A stretch of DNA of 7,949 nucleotides from Clostridiaceae bacterium (GTDB taxonomy: Bacteria > Bacillota_A > Clostridia > Acetivibrionales > Acetivibrionaceae), in the NCBI GenBank assembly GCA_012513545.1, contig JAAZCB010000328.1:1-7949 (forward strand), written 5' to 3'. Within the stretch, counting starts at the first letter, position 1. Each line of letters starts with the position of its first letter. The position numbers and the translations under genes were made by a program. Below are positions 1 through 5,108 of the stretch, piece after piece. Under the pieces are notes generated by a model. It was not told the DNA's origin and made no database searches. It was given only the letters and a program-made list of their open reading frames with translations.

Positions 1-92
1 ATGTTTTCTTATGTCACCGCGGCATTTATCAGGAACTTTTTTTATTTTAGTTTCGTCAATATAAAATGGTATGATGAAAGGAGAGTGTACAT

Positions 93-2612
93 ATGAGTAA
101 ACTGTTAAAAGTAGTCAGTGCTTTGGTTGTTATGGTTGTTATTATGATCTCAATTCATTTCTCGCTTGCAGGCGGTGAAGGAATCAAGGCAAGCTCCTTA
201 AGTTCGCAAGAGCGTCTTAAAAATGCGATAGCCTTATATGTTGGGAGTTCCCAGGCATATGTAAATAATGTAGAGAAGCAGGTTGATCCTGAAAATGCTC
301 AGGTAAAGCCCTTTGTAAAAGACGGAAGGACACTGGTTCCGGTAAGGTTTATTTCCGAAAGCCTTGGGGCGGAGGTAGGCTGGGACGCAAAAACAGCAAT
401 AGTTACAGTTAAGCTTGGCGGTAAAATAATAAGCCTTGTTGTAGGCGGCAAGACCATGAAAGCCGGAAATAAAAGCATTGAGCTTGATGTAGCTGCCCAA
501 ATCAACGATGGTAGAACCTATTTGCCGTTAAGAGCGCTTGCTGAAGCTTTGGGGAAAAAGGTTTTTTATGACAGGGGACTTATTGTTATAAGCGACATGG
601 ATAATATTTTTGATGCCGGAAAAGACAAATCCATGATTGATGAAGTTATAGCAAAGGTAAACAATCTTCCTGTAGTTGGCTCATATGAGGAGCTTCAAAA
701 GCTGTTTGAAAGCAAAGGTGCTTATAACGGTTACTATGATATGGATTTGGCTTTTGCTTTTGAACAAATATTAACTACTAATTCGATAGACAATTCAGGA
801 ATGGAAAGAAAGTCTTTAGAAGCTGCCCCTTCGGCAAGTAAGGCCACGGATGAAGGGAGCGCAGCGGGTGCTTCCGGGGATTATTCAACTACCAACATAC
901 AGGTTGAAGGGGTTGATGAAGCGGATGTTGTAAAAACTGACGGAGACTATATTTACCAGGTAAATAATAATCGCATAATTATAATAAAAGCCTATGATTC
1001 CGTATCTGAAGACACCTATTCTGAAGAGGGTATGAAGATAATGAGTATTCTTGATTTCAAGAATGATAGTTTTAACCCTCAGGAAATGTATATCGATGGG
1101 GATGTACTTACAGCTATAGGCAGTTATTATGAGCAGACTGATTATAAATACATGCCGGAGGATGGCAGCTCAGCGGTTAAGCCTTATTATCGCCCTAAAA
1201 TGACTACCAAGGCAATTATTTGCGATATAAGTGACAGGACGAAAATCAGGAAAACAAGAGAAGTAGAAGTTGAAGGCTATTATGTATCATCAAGAAAGAT
1301 AGGTTCAATACTCTATATCGTAGCCAACAAAGATATGAACACCTATTATCTTAATAATGAAGTCCGTATAGAAACTCCAAGCTATAAAGATACAGCTGTA
1401 AGTGAAAAATATATTGAGATTGAATGCCCGGATATCAGATATTTTCCAGGTACGGCCGAATCGAATTACCTTACTATTGCAGCAGTTGATGTAAAAAACA
1501 GTAAGAAGGCAAACATTCAGACCTTCCTTGGAGCAGGTCAGAATATATATGCTTCAACTGAAAATTTGTATGTTGCGGTAACAAATTATAATTTAGGCAA
1601 TGTGGTCAGACCGCTTGTCAGGACAGCACCTGAAAACAGATTAATGGTGGAGGCAGCAACTTCTATTCTCCAGCAAAGTTCTGAAAGGTTAACTGAAGTA
1701 TATAAGTTTTCTCTTGACGGGACCAGGGTTACCTATTTAAACAAGGGTGAAGTTCCCGGTTCCATACTGAACCAGTTTTCAATGGATGAAAATGACGGGT
1801 ACTTCCGGATAGCAACAACCTCCGGCGAAACATGGGGTACAGGAAGCAACATTTCAAAAAATAACCTGTATATCCTTGATGACACCATGAATATAAGAGG
1901 AAAGATAGAGAATATAGCACCGGGCGAAAGCATTTATTCTGTAAGGTTTATGGGAGACCGTGGTTATATCGTTACTTTCAAAAAGGTTGACCCGCTCTTT
2001 GTAATTGACTTAAAGAACCCTGAGAAGCCCGAAATACTTGGAAAGCTTAAGATACCCGGATACAGTGATTATTTGCATCCTTATGACGAGAATCATATTA
2101 TTGGATTTGGAAAGGATTCTGTAGAGGTATATGACAATGCTTACTATCAGGGTATGAAGATAGCTCTGTTTGATGTAACTGACGTAAACAATCCTGTACA
2201 GAAATTTTCACAAGTAATAGGAGATAGAGGAACCGATTCCGAGCTATTACGCAATCATAAAGCTCTGCTGTTCTCCAAAGAGAAGAATCTGCTTGCGTTT
2301 CCGGTTACGCTTATGGAGGTGGACAGGGAAAACAGCCGGAACAAGCAGGATGAAGCTCTTATGTATGGGCAGTTTGCGTATCAAGGCGCATATATTTATA
2401 ACATAGACCTTGAAAAGGGATTTTCATTAAAAGGAAGGATTACTCACTTAGATGAGAAGGATTATTTGAAAGCCGGTAATTACTATTACTCTGATAGATT
2501 TATAGAAAGAATTTTATATATAGGCAACAACTTTTACACCCTGTCAAAGGGGATGGTGAAGGCAAATGAAATTGATGGACTTAAGGAAGTTGATGAACTG
2601 GAAATTCCTTAG
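93..2612 (+). CDS. Secreted beta-propeller protein with N-terminal copper-amine-oxidase-like stalk domain
   Basis: This is a probable exported, cell-surface protein of 839 residues; its biochemical role is unknown. Residues 1-26 form a signal peptide (Lys-rich start, hydrophobic core, SLA before GG). Residues about 49-168 are two halves of a copper amine oxidase N-terminal type domain (PF07833), with the repeated signatures GRTLVPVRFISESLGAEV (78-95) and GRTYLPLRALAEALGKKV (140-157). This domain is common in clostridial surface proteins and need not bind copper. A Ser/Ala/Gly-rich linker (about 236-262) leads to a long C-terminal domain. It opens with TNIQVEGVDEADVVKTDGDY (267-286), the hallmark of the Beta_propel family (PF09826), and runs to the C-terminus. 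The ATG at 93 is supported by AAAGGAGAG at 77-85, seven bases upstream. The gene stands alone and ends before a strong terminator. The domain calls are secure; ligand and function are not. Confidence 0.9.
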   Translation: MSKLLKVVSALVVMVVIMISIHFSLAGGEGIKASSLSSQERLKNAIALYVGSSQAYVNNVEKQVDPENAQVKPFVKDGRTLVPVRFISESLGAEVGWDAKTAIVTVKLGGKIISLVVGGKTMKAGNKSIELDVAAQINDGRTYLPLRALAEALGKKVFYDRGLIVISDMDNIFDAGKDKSMIDEVIAKVNNLPVVGSYEELQKLFESKGAYNGYYDMDLAFAFEQILTTNSIDNSGMERKSLEAAPSASKATDEGSAAGASGDYSTTNIQVEGVDEADVVKTDGDYIYQVNNNRIIIIKAYDSVSEDTYSEEGMKIMSILDFKNDSFNPQEMYIDGDVLTAIGSYYEQTDYKYMPEDGSSAVKPYYRPKMTTKAIICDISDRTKIRKTREVEVEGYYVSSRKIGSILYIVANKDMNTYYLNNEVRIETPSYKDTAVSEKYIEIECPDIRYFPGTAESNYLTIAAVDVKNSKKANIQTFLGAGQNIYASTENLYVAVTNYNLGNVVRPLVRTAPENRLMVEAATSILQQSSERLTEVYKFSLDGTRVTYLNKGEVPGSILNQFSMDENDGYFRIATTSGETWGTGSNISKNNLYILDDTMNIRGKIENIAPGESIYSVRFMGDRGYIVTFKKVDPLFVIDLKNPEKPEILGKLKIPGYSDYLHPYDENHIIGFGKDSVEVYDNAYYQGMKIALFDVTDVNNPVQKFSQVIGDRGTDSELLRNHKALLFSKEKNLLAFPVTLMEVDRENSRNKQDEALMYGQFAYQGAYIYNIDLEKGFSLKGRITHLDEKDYLKAGNYYYSDRFIERILYIGNNFYTLSKGMVKANEIDGLKEVDELEIP

Positions 2613-2669
2613 ATTCTTAAATTCCGTTTGATTCCGTTATTGAAATAGCTTCTTATAAATAATACTGTG

Positions 2670-2717
2670 AAATAAGTGAACCCGTTCTTAATATTGAACG
2701 AGTTCACTTATTTTTTT
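2670..2717. terminator. Bidirectional rho-independent terminator between convergent genes
   Basis: An 18-nt left arm (2670-2687) pairs with a right arm (2696-2713) across an 8-nt loop, with one imperfect position (C at 2682). The right arm runs into seven T residues at 2711-2717. It lies 57 bases after the stop of the beta-propeller gene and 7 bases past the stop of the minus-strand GH18 gene, so it can serve both. In plus-strand RNA the imperfect pair is C-A. In minus-strand RNA it becomes a G-U wobble, so that stem is fully paired, but its U-tract (UUAUUU) is shorter. Confidence 0.9.
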
Positions 2718-2724
2718 ATTTCAT

Positions 2725-4404
2725 CTATCTGATTTTCTCATTGATATTAACCCAGTAGTCTGGTTCTTCAAGACCAAGACGCCATATACCAATTCCTGCA
2801 ATATTAAAAGAGTTAACAAGATCAAGCTTGCTGCTTAAACTATACGCATTTTCAAACCATACGGTGTGATTGTATCCGTAAATATCTACGAAGTTAAAAT
2901 ATGGGCTTTTGCTAACATCATTCCACATGATCTGAGCTCCGTTTGCAGCAGCAAGATTATAGCAGCCTTTGACGGAATATGCTTTTGTTGTTGAATTTGA
3001 CCATTCATAGCCGTAGGCAGCTATTCCAAGATAAATTTTTTCTTTTGGTATTACTGTGACAGCATAGTTTAAGACATTTTTGACCCAATTTATTGAGGCT
3101 ATCGGACCGGGGGAGCCTCCCGGATAATGTTCATCATATGTCATTAAAAGAACATGGTCTGCGTAATTTGAGATTTGGGCGTAGTCGTATGCATAATTCC
3201 AGGTGTTTCCGGGATAATCATATACCTTCGCAGGCACCGACACGGAAACAGTGTAGCCAAGAGGGCTCAGTTTATTGTAAACTTCTCGCAAAAATGTTGT
3301 GTAATCATTTCTGTTTACTACGTAAATGCCCTCCAAATCTATATTTACTCCCTTATAACCGTTTGCTTTCATAATAGAAAGCAGATTATTTATAAAATTA
3401 CTTTTATTTTTAGTGCTTTCAAGCAGAGTTTTTGCTACTTCACCGTCGAAGTTATTACCTACCAAAAGAAGAGGCTTAATGGAGTTTTTAGAAGATAAAG
3501 TGATTTGCTCGGCAGGAATTATACCGGTAATATTTCCTGAACCATCAGTAATATGTGTGGCTGTTGCTATTTCATCAATGGAATTGACGTTGTTTTGTAT
3601 TGAGTTATAAGAGGATTTATCCCCTTGATAGTAATATGTTGTAAAGCCAAGGACTTTTTTAGTTTTTTTGGTAGGTGTTGGTGTCAAAGTTGGGGTAGGA
3701 GTGGGCAAAGGGGTAGGTGTTGGGGTCAAAGTTTGAGTAGGAGTGGGCAAAGGAGTAGGTGTTGGAGTCTGCGCAGGGACAGTAGTTGGTAAAGGAGTTG
3801 CTTTGTTCGCAGGCTCTGTACCCCAGTGCAGAACACCATTTATATAAGCGGGTACCTTGACCCAGTCATTATAACCGGTTGAAGTTGCATTAAACGAATA
3901 ATCATTTGTCTGGGTATAAGCTGACCAATTGCTTTTTGCAATGCGCGACTGAATTTCAACATGCTTACCCGGGTCAAGAGTTCCGGCGCCGGTCTTAAAA
4001 CCTATTTCCAGGTAGTGGTCGGCATTTTGAAGCGGGGAGGCTAATTTAACAAAACTTGCGGTAACATTTGCACTTCCATTGGTGGACCAATCACACCAGT
4101 AGTTTTGTGACCTTTCTCCGTCTATTGTATAATAATATCTTACTTTTACGTCGGTTAAATTGATCTTGGAGGTTCCTGTATTATAAATACGTATTTCGGG
4201 ATATATTGTTTCGATTGAGCCTGTTCTGTAATAGTTGTAAAATTGAACTTTTAGTGACCTGATTGGTGAAGGGGTATATGCAACGGGATTCGGGGTGGGG
4301 GTAACTTTGTTTTTGGGTGCTGCTTCGGGTGAAATAGGACCAGATGCCAGTATGAGAAGAAAGACGATTGAGAAGACAATGAATCGACGCTTTTTGTGTT
4401 TCAT
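2725..4404 (-). CDS. Secreted CBM3-GH18 glycoside hydrolase (chitinase-like / YaaH-like)
   Basis: This is a 559-residue exported glycoside hydrolase. A signal peptide (Lys/Arg start, hydrophobic 8-20, cleavage near A28-A29) is followed by a short Pro-Thr spacer. Next is a family 3 carbohydrate-binding module (about 50-197), recognisable by NYWCDW (101-106), DHYLEIGF (129-136), LDPGKHVEIQSRIAKSNW (143-160) and INGVLHWGTEP (188-198). Residues that line the cellulose-binding face in scaffoldin CBM3a (Asp105, Arg154, Trp160) appear kept. A Pro-Thr linker (about 203-245) joins the GH18 barrel (about 249-556). That barrel has GVNIDLEG (352-359; Glu358 the likely proton donor), MTYDE (421-425), KIYLGIAAYGYEW (456-468) and a late-barrel Trp541. 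The GH18 resembles the YaaH/SleL-type branch more than classical chitinases. I see no dockerin or S-layer domain, so it is probably free rather than cellulosomal. The ATG is supported by AAGGAGGG (4411-4418), six bases upstream. The substrate, chitin or peptidoglycan-like glycan, is uncertain. Confidence 0.92.
   Translation of the reverse strand: MKHKKRRFIVFSIVFLLILASGPISPEAAPKNKVTPTPNPVAYTPSPIRSLKVQFYNYYRTGSIETIYPEIRIYNTGTSKINLTDVKVRYYYTIDGERSQNYWCDWSTNGSANVTASFVKLASPLQNADHYLEIGFKTGAGTLDPGKHVEIQSRIAKSNWSAYTQTNDYSFNATSTGYNDWVKVPAYINGVLHWGTEPANKATPLPTTVPAQTPTPTPLPTPTQTLTPTPTPLPTPTPTLTPTPTKKTKKVLGFTTYYYQGDKSSYNSIQNNVNSIDEIATATHITDGSGNITGIIPAEQITLSSKNSIKPLLLVGNNFDGEVAKTLLESTKNKSNFINNLLSIMKANGYKGVNIDLEGIYVVNRNDYTTFLREVYNKLSPLGYTVSVSVPAKVYDYPGNTWNYAYDYAQISNYADHVLLMTYDEHYPGGSPGPIASINWVKNVLNYAVTVIPKEKIYLGIAAYGYEWSNSTTKAYSVKGCYNLAAANGAQIMWNDVSKSPYFNFVDIYGYNHTVWFENAYSLSSKLDLVNSFNIAGIGIWRLGLEEPDYWVNINEKIR
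3671..3769 (-). repeat. 42-bp tandem repeat encoding the Pro-Thr linker
   Basis: Two 42-bp units (3671-3712 and 3713-3754) match at 38 positions, and a 15-bp partial third unit follows (3755-3769). Each unit encodes 14 residues of the linker, read on the minus strand as PTPTPLPTPT[PQ]TLT. The unit length is a multiple of three, so copy-number change would lengthen or shorten the linker without a frameshift. Confidence 0.9.
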
Positions 4405-4439
4405 AGGATACCCTCCTTATTAAATTGGTTAACATAATA

Positions 4440-4469
4440 ATTATATTATTAGCAACCATTTTAGTACAA
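4440..4469 (-). promoter_or_regulatory. Candidate sigma-A promoter of the GH18 gene
   Basis: On the minus strand TTGTAC (4469-4464) and a perfect TATAAT (4445-4440) are separated by 18 bases. Transcription would begin near 4433, giving a leader of about 28 bases that includes the AAGGAGGG ribosome binding site. The region is very AT-rich, so a chance match is possible. Cellulolytic clostridia also use alternative SigI-type factors for such genes, and I could not identify such a promoter here. Confidence 0.5.
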
Positions 4470-4487
4470 TAGTCTTAACGGCTAAAT

Positions 4488-4530
4488 AAACTAGGACTGT
4501 AAACGAGAGTCTTTGGTCCTATTGTTTTTT
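4488..4530 (+). terminator. Terminator-like hairpin in the divergent intergenic region
   Basis: AAACTAGGAC (4488-4497) can pair with GTCCTA (4516-4521) and GTTT (4524-4527), with a 2-base bulge. The stem encloses an 18-base loop and runs into six T residues (4525-4530). This has the form of a plus-strand intrinsic terminator. No plus-strand gene lies just upstream, because the beta-propeller gene ends some 1.9 kb earlier behind its own terminator. It may stop antisense transcription, belong to a small RNA, or be fortuitous. The long loop makes it weaker than a standard terminator. Confidence 0.35.
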
Positions 4531-4618
4531 ATTGGGAGGGCAATTAATACATTAAGTAATATGATTTGGCGCACCATTATTGAACTTTGTAAAATAGATC
4601 GCATAATATGCTAAAATA

Positions 4619-4675
4619 TACGAATTTTCTACATAATTTTTGCTTAAATGTAATTAATAATTTTTAAAATTCGTA
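4619..4675. promoter_or_regulatory. 10-bp inverted repeat, possible operator of the small ORF
   Basis: TACGAATTTT (4619-4628) is repeated as its exact reverse complement AAAATTCGTA (4666-4675), with 37 bases between the arms. The right arm sits between the expected -35 position and the -10 hexamer at 4685-4690, where a bound repressor would block RNA polymerase. The spacing would also suit DNA looping or a large hairpin. In AT-rich DNA a 10-bp match can be chance, although the central CG in each arm makes it more specific. Confidence 0.4.
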
Positions 4676-4681
4676 AAAAAG

Positions 4682-4690
4682 TGATATAAT
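4682..4690 (+). promoter_or_regulatory. Extended -10 promoter for the 60-residue gene
   Basis: TGATATAAT contains a perfect TATAAT (4685-4690) preceded by TGN, the extended -10 element that can compensate for a poor -35. The -35 region holds only T/A-rich sequence (around 4661-4667). Transcription would start near 4697. A short hairpin (TATCAA 4704-4709, TTGATA 4715-4720) follows immediately, ahead of the ribosome binding site. Confidence 0.6.
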
Positions 4691-4733
4691 TAAAGATATT
4701 TTATATCAATTTTTTTGATAGAGGTAGTAAGAA

Positions 4734-4916
4734 ATGTGTGCGAAAGAAAACATTAGGCTTTACAGGGTTTGGCATACCGAAAAGAAAACATGCTCGAAGT
4801 TTGATAAGAAGGAAAATGAAGAAGTGTATGCTTCAAGTGTCAAAGAGGCAAAAAAAGTAGTACATGATAAGTTCCCCAATCATAGGATAACTTCAGCCTG
4901 GCTGATTGAAAAGTAG
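4734..4916 (+). CDS. Small hypothetical protein (60 residues)
   Basis: I do not recognise this family. The product is 60 residues, highly charged, and has no signal peptide or membrane segment, so it should be cytoplasmic. The likely secondary structure is a strand (RLYRVWHTEK, 8-17), possibly a second strand around EEVYA (29-33), a helix (SVKEAKKVVHDKF, 35-47) and a last strand (RITSAWLIEK, 51-60). This is a compact beta-beta-alpha-beta pattern. Cys2 and Cys18... only two cysteines occur, so a zinc site is unlikely. The ATG is supported by GAGGT (4721-4725), eight bases upstream, and a strong extended -10 promoter lies about 44 bases upstream of the start. Those signals are the main reason to treat it as real. 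No terminator is visible after it, so its transcript could continue into the decarboxylase gene 192 bases downstream. Confidence 0.7.
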   Translation: MCAKENIRLYRVWHTEKKTCSKFDKKENEEVYASSVKEAKKVVHDKFPNHRITSAWLIEK

Positions 4917-4948
4917 GTTATTCCCAAATAATTAAATCTAAGTAGCAG

Positions 4949-4976
4949 TTGATTTCCACTATAGAATGCTTATACT
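4949..4976 (+). promoter_or_regulatory. Candidate promoter of the yaaO-tmk-yaaR-holB cluster
   Basis: TTGATT (4949-4954) and TATACT (4971-4976) are separated by 16 bases and resemble a sigma-A promoter. Initiation near 4983 would place the first transcribed bases at the left arm of the 12-bp inverted repeat described next, which fits a structured leader. A second weaker pair (TTAAGA 4994-4999, CATAAT 5017-5022, spacing 17) would start inside that leader. Neither is strong enough to be certain. Confidence 0.4.
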
Positions 4977-4982
4977 TTGCAG

Positions 4983-5076
4983 TATATGGTTTATTAAGAT
5001 ATTTTGATATTGATATCATAATAGTAATAAAGGCTTTTACGCTTAATTATCAGCTCTTGCTAACATAAACCATATA
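4983..5076 (+). promoter_or_regulatory. Putative structured 5' leader of the decarboxylase gene
   Basis: TATATGGTTTAT (4983-4994) is the exact reverse complement of ATAAACCATATA (5065-5076), so a transcript could close a 94-base domain with a 12-bp stem. Inside it, 5000-5009 can pair with 5014-5023 (nine pairs, one T-T mismatch, TTGA loop), leaving a further 41 bases for another element. The closing stem ends 19 bases before the ribosome binding site of the decarboxylase gene. I do not recognise a known riboswitch consensus here; it is not the lysine riboswitch. The function is inferred only from position and pairing. Confidence 0.45.
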
Positions 5077-5095
5077 GTTGGGGAAACTGATTTTT

Positions 5096-5101
5096 GGAGG
5101 G
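5096..5101 (+). promoter_or_regulatory. Ribosome binding site that decides the yaaO start (ATT)
   Basis: GGAGGG (5096-5101) is a near-ideal Shine-Dalgarno. Seven bases later, in the decarboxylase frame, lies ATT (5109-5111). The alternatives are worse. TTG (5094-5096) overlaps the site itself and has only a weak GGGGA upstream (5080-5084), and GTG (5130-5132) is 28 bases away. An AUU start is therefore the best reading, although it is rare. Confidence 0.6.
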
Positions 5102-5108
5102 ACTAAAC

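Larger units (their letters stand above)
4405..4733. other. AT-rich divergent intergenic region between GH18 gene and small ORF
   Basis: This 329-base stretch has no convincing gene. Reading from the left it holds the GH18 ribosome binding site and a candidate minus-strand promoter, then a terminator-like hairpin (4488-4530). An unremarkable AT-rich stretch follows, then a 10-bp inverted repeat (4619-4628 with 4666-4675). Last come an extended -10 promoter (4682-4690) and the leader of the 60-residue gene. A 17-codon frame at 4561-4614 has no well-spaced ribosome binding site. Confidence 0.75.

Noticed and set aside
60..67. TATAAAAT as a -10 box for the beta-propeller gene.
   Set aside because: No recognisable -35 lies at the right distance, and the start would fall only a few bases before the ribosome binding site.
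1..96. Open frame of 31 codons whose TGA overlaps the ATG of the beta-propeller gene.
   Set aside because: It has no visible ribosome binding site, its composition looks like an AT-rich leader, and its last codons run through the ribosome binding site of the next gene. It could only matter as the tail of a gene starting before the window, which cannot be judged.
234..505. Minus-strand open frames inside the stalk-domain coding region, and similar ones at 1729-1933, 5378-5569 and 7343-7546.
   Set aside because: They are antisense to genes with clear domain motifs and have no family signature of their own.
3093..3610. Plus-strand open frames opposite the GH18 coding region.
   Set aside because: They lie antisense to a well-supported gene, have no domain signature and no ribosome binding site of note.
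2725..4404. Dockerin, making the GH18 enzyme cellulosomal.
   Set aside because: No duplicated calcium-binding dockerin repeat is present; the protein ends with the GH18 domain.
4181..4459. Minus-strand open frame of 92 codons overlapping the 5' end of the GH18 gene.
   Set aside because: It reads the signal peptide and CBM3 coding sequence out of frame, and the GH18 frame has the strong ribosome binding site.
4534..4614. GGGAGGG followed by a 17-codon frame from ATG 4561, and a loose resemblance of 4534-4557 to the decarboxylase start region (both have GGAGGG then ACATTAAG).
   Set aside because: The ATG is 20 bases from the Shine-Dalgarno-like run, the peptide is too short to support, and the resemblance is too brief to show duplication.
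4971..4986. Perfect 6-bp hairpin TATACT-TTGC-AGTATA as a terminator of the small gene.
   Set aside because: The stem is AT-rich and short and no T-run follows; its left arm is better explained as a -10 box.
4983..5108. Known riboswitch classes (lysine, c-di-GMP, T-box) in the decarboxylase leader.
   Set aside because: The domain is too short for a lysine riboswitch and lacks the conserved cores I would expect for the others; it is left as an unassigned structured leader.
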